The translations under genes were made by a program, and so were the position numbers. Below are positions 5,175 through 6,383 of a stretch of DNA of 6,383 nucleotides, piece after piece. This stretch comes from Candidatus Bathyarchaeota archaeon (lineage in GTDB: Archaea; Thermoproteota; Bathyarchaeia; Bathyarchaeales; Bathyarchaeaceae): contig JAOUMI010000034.1 of assembly GCA_029881555.1 (NCBI GenBank), positions 1-6,383 of the forward strand. Direction: 5' to 3'. Below the pieces are notes generated by a model. It ran no database searches. It had not been told where the DNA came from and saw only the letters and a list, made by a program, of their open reading frames with translations. Positions within the stretch are counted from its first letter, which is position 1, and each line of letters opens with the position of its first letter.

Positions 5175-6383
5175 ATGAGGAACATTGTGATTAATGGCTT
5201 GAAGCAAACTCCCCTAGAACAGCAAGGGTTGGAGATCGTTGAAAGGAAGGGTCTAGGTCACCCAGACTCCATATGCGACGCCATCATGGACCGGATTTCC
5301 GTGAGGCTTTCCAAAGAATACTTAGAGAAGTTTGGGATGATAATGCACCATAACGCCGACAAGTCCATGTTGGTCGCCGGAGAAGTTGAAACGAGATTCG
5401 GCGGAGGAATCGTGAAGGAGCCTATGCTCCTCATATTGGGTGACCGAGCGACCTTTGAAGTTGAAGGAGTTAGGGTACCTGTAGAGGAGATCGCTGTCCA
5501 GACAGCTAGAGAATGGTTCAAGGAAAACCTCAGGTTTGTTGATCCGGAAAAACACGTGAGATATCAGGTGGAGTTGAAGCCTGGATCAGTGGAACTTATG
5601 GACATTTTCAAGAGGAAGGGGAGGGTTCTCGGCGCCAACGACACCTCGGCGGCAGTGGGATACGCACCCATGACCAAGACAGAGACAATTGTTCTAGAAG
5701 CCGAGCGGTACATGAACTCCGAGGATTTCAAAAAAGAGTTTCCGGAGTCGGGTGAAGACGTGAAGGTGATGGGACTTAGAAGGGGCAACGAGTTGCGCCT
5801 CACCGTCTCCATGGCGTTTGTCGATCAATTCGTGGAGAGCGAGAGAGACTACTTCAAGAAAAAGGCTGAGATCCATCAGGAGATTGAGAATTTTGTGAAA
5901 GAAAAGGCAGAGTTCAAAAGGATTGTGGTGAAATTGAACACGCTAGATGTGAAGGGAAGGGGCATAGGCGGGGTGTATCTAACCGTGCTGGGCACCAGTG
6001 CGGACAGTGCAGACTCTGGTCAGGTTGGGAGGGGAAATCGCGTCAACGGAGTTATCTCCTTGAACAGACCTCTCTGCTCTGAAGCGGCAGCTGGAAAGAA
6101 CCCGATGAGTCACGTTGGAAAGATCTACAACCTCCTTACGCATAGGATCGCTAACCAGATATACGAAAAGGTGGCGGGAATGGAGGAGGTCTACATATGG
6201 TTGCTGAGTCAAATAGGCAAACCTATTGATCAGCCTGCGATCGCCGCTGCTCAGGTTGTTATGAGAAAGGGGAATCATATAGAAGACGCCAAGAGAGAAA
6301 TTGAGGAAGTTATAAACTTTGAATTGGAAAACATAGGCAGGTTCTGCATGGACCTAGCCCACGGAAAAATCCCTATCTGCTAA
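5175..6383 (+). CDS. mat: S-adenosylmethionine synthetase, archaeal type
   Basis: Cytosolic methionine adenosyltransferase (EC 2.5.1.6), making S-adenosylmethionine from methionine and ATP with release of phosphate and diphosphate; it supplies the methyl donor for the whole cell. It belongs to the archaeal family, which is highly divergent from bacterial MetK. The 402 residues match the family's usual length of about 400. Recognisable conserved blocks are Glu23-Arg-Lys-Gly-Leu-Gly-His-Pro-Asp31 near the N-terminus, Gly-Ala-Asn-Asp-Thr-Ser-Ala (153-159), the Gly-Thr-Ser-Ala-Asp-Ser-Ala-Asp-Ser-Gly-Gln segment from 273 followed by Gly-Arg-Gly-Asn-Arg-Val-Asn-Gly, and Ala-Ala-Gly-Lys-Asn-Pro (305-310) followed by Ser-His-Val-Gly-Lys-Ile-Tyr-Asn. 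The gene is complete, with TAA at 6381-6383. I chose ATG 5175 over ATG 5154 because of the GAGGTG site six bases upstream, the TATA spacing and the family N-terminus; the longer form would add seven residues. It is divergent from the DHH gene, with a promoter of its own. Confidence 0.97.
   Translation: MRNIVINGLKQTPLEQQGLEIVERKGLGHPDSICDAIMDRISVRLSKEYLEKFGMIMHHNADKSMLVAGEVETRFGGGIVKEPMLLILGDRATFEVEGVRVPVEEIAVQTAREWFKENLRFVDPEKHVRYQVELKPGSVELMDIFKRKGRVLGANDTSAAVGYAPMTKTETIVLEAERYMNSEDFKKEFPESGEDVKVMGLRRGNELRLTVSMAFVDQFVESERDYFKKKAEIHQEIENFVKEKAEFKRIVVKLNTLDVKGRGIGGVYLTVLGTSADSADSGQVGRGNRVNGVISLNRPLCSEAAAGKNPMSHVGKIYNLLTHRIANQIYEKVAGMEEVYIWLLSQIGKPIDQPAIAAAQVVMRKGNHIEDAKREIEEVINFELENIGRFCMDLAHGKIPIC

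Noticed and set aside
2675..6383. A one-carbon/methylation gene cluster joining the Mer-like and AdoMet synthetase genes
   Set aside because: They are separated by a 1.2 kb opposite-strand DHH gene and have separate promoters; proximity alone does not support a shared pathway.
1..6383. Mobile elements, CRISPR arrays, rRNA or tRNA genes
   Set aside because: No repeated arrays, transposase or integrase motifs, terminal repeats or conserved RNA gene signatures were seen on either strand.

Overview
The window reads as chromosomal DNA from an archaeon. It carries an archaeal-type S-adenosylmethionine synthetase, a presenilin-like A22 membrane protease of the archaeal kind, a methylenetetrahydromethanopterin reductase-like member of the luciferase-like F420/flavin family, and a RecJ-like DHH phosphoesterase. 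Archaeal TATA boxes sit about 26-30 bases ahead of several start codons, leaving little or no leader. I cannot fix the lineage; a Bathyarchaeia-like or other Thermoproteota/TACK archaeon is a guess from the gene set. There is no sign of mobile elements, CRISPR, tRNA or rRNA.

Layout. 2-682 (+): 3' part of an unrecognised helical/coiled-coil protein, open to the left edge. 786-1712 (-): nine-helix presenilin-like protease, convergent with the first gene and served by a TATA box at 1738-1746. 1747-1999: about 250 bases without a convincing gene, but with a strong nested hairpin (1865-1931) that pairs best as a plus-strand RNA. 2000-2494 (-): small PsbP-like cytoplasmic protein. 2495-2674: divergent promoter region. 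2675-3763 (+): Mer-like LLM oxidoreductase, probably leaderless. 3802-4977 (-): DHH/DHHA1 phosphoesterase with a degenerate motif IV, convergent with the oxidoreductase. 4978-5174: divergent intergenic region with a TATA box and a Shine-Dalgarno site. 5175-6383 (+): AdoMet synthetase, complete to its TAA at the right edge.

Neighbouring genes alternate in strand or are widely spaced, so there is no obvious operon; each gene appears to be transcribed from its own promoter. No shared pathway is evident. The oxidoreductase and AdoMet synthetase could both touch one-carbon metabolism, but they are separated by an opposite-strand gene. The points most worth a second look are the candidate structured RNA at 1865-1931, the altered active-site motif of the DHH protein, and the mix of apparently leaderless and Shine-Dalgarno-led genes.
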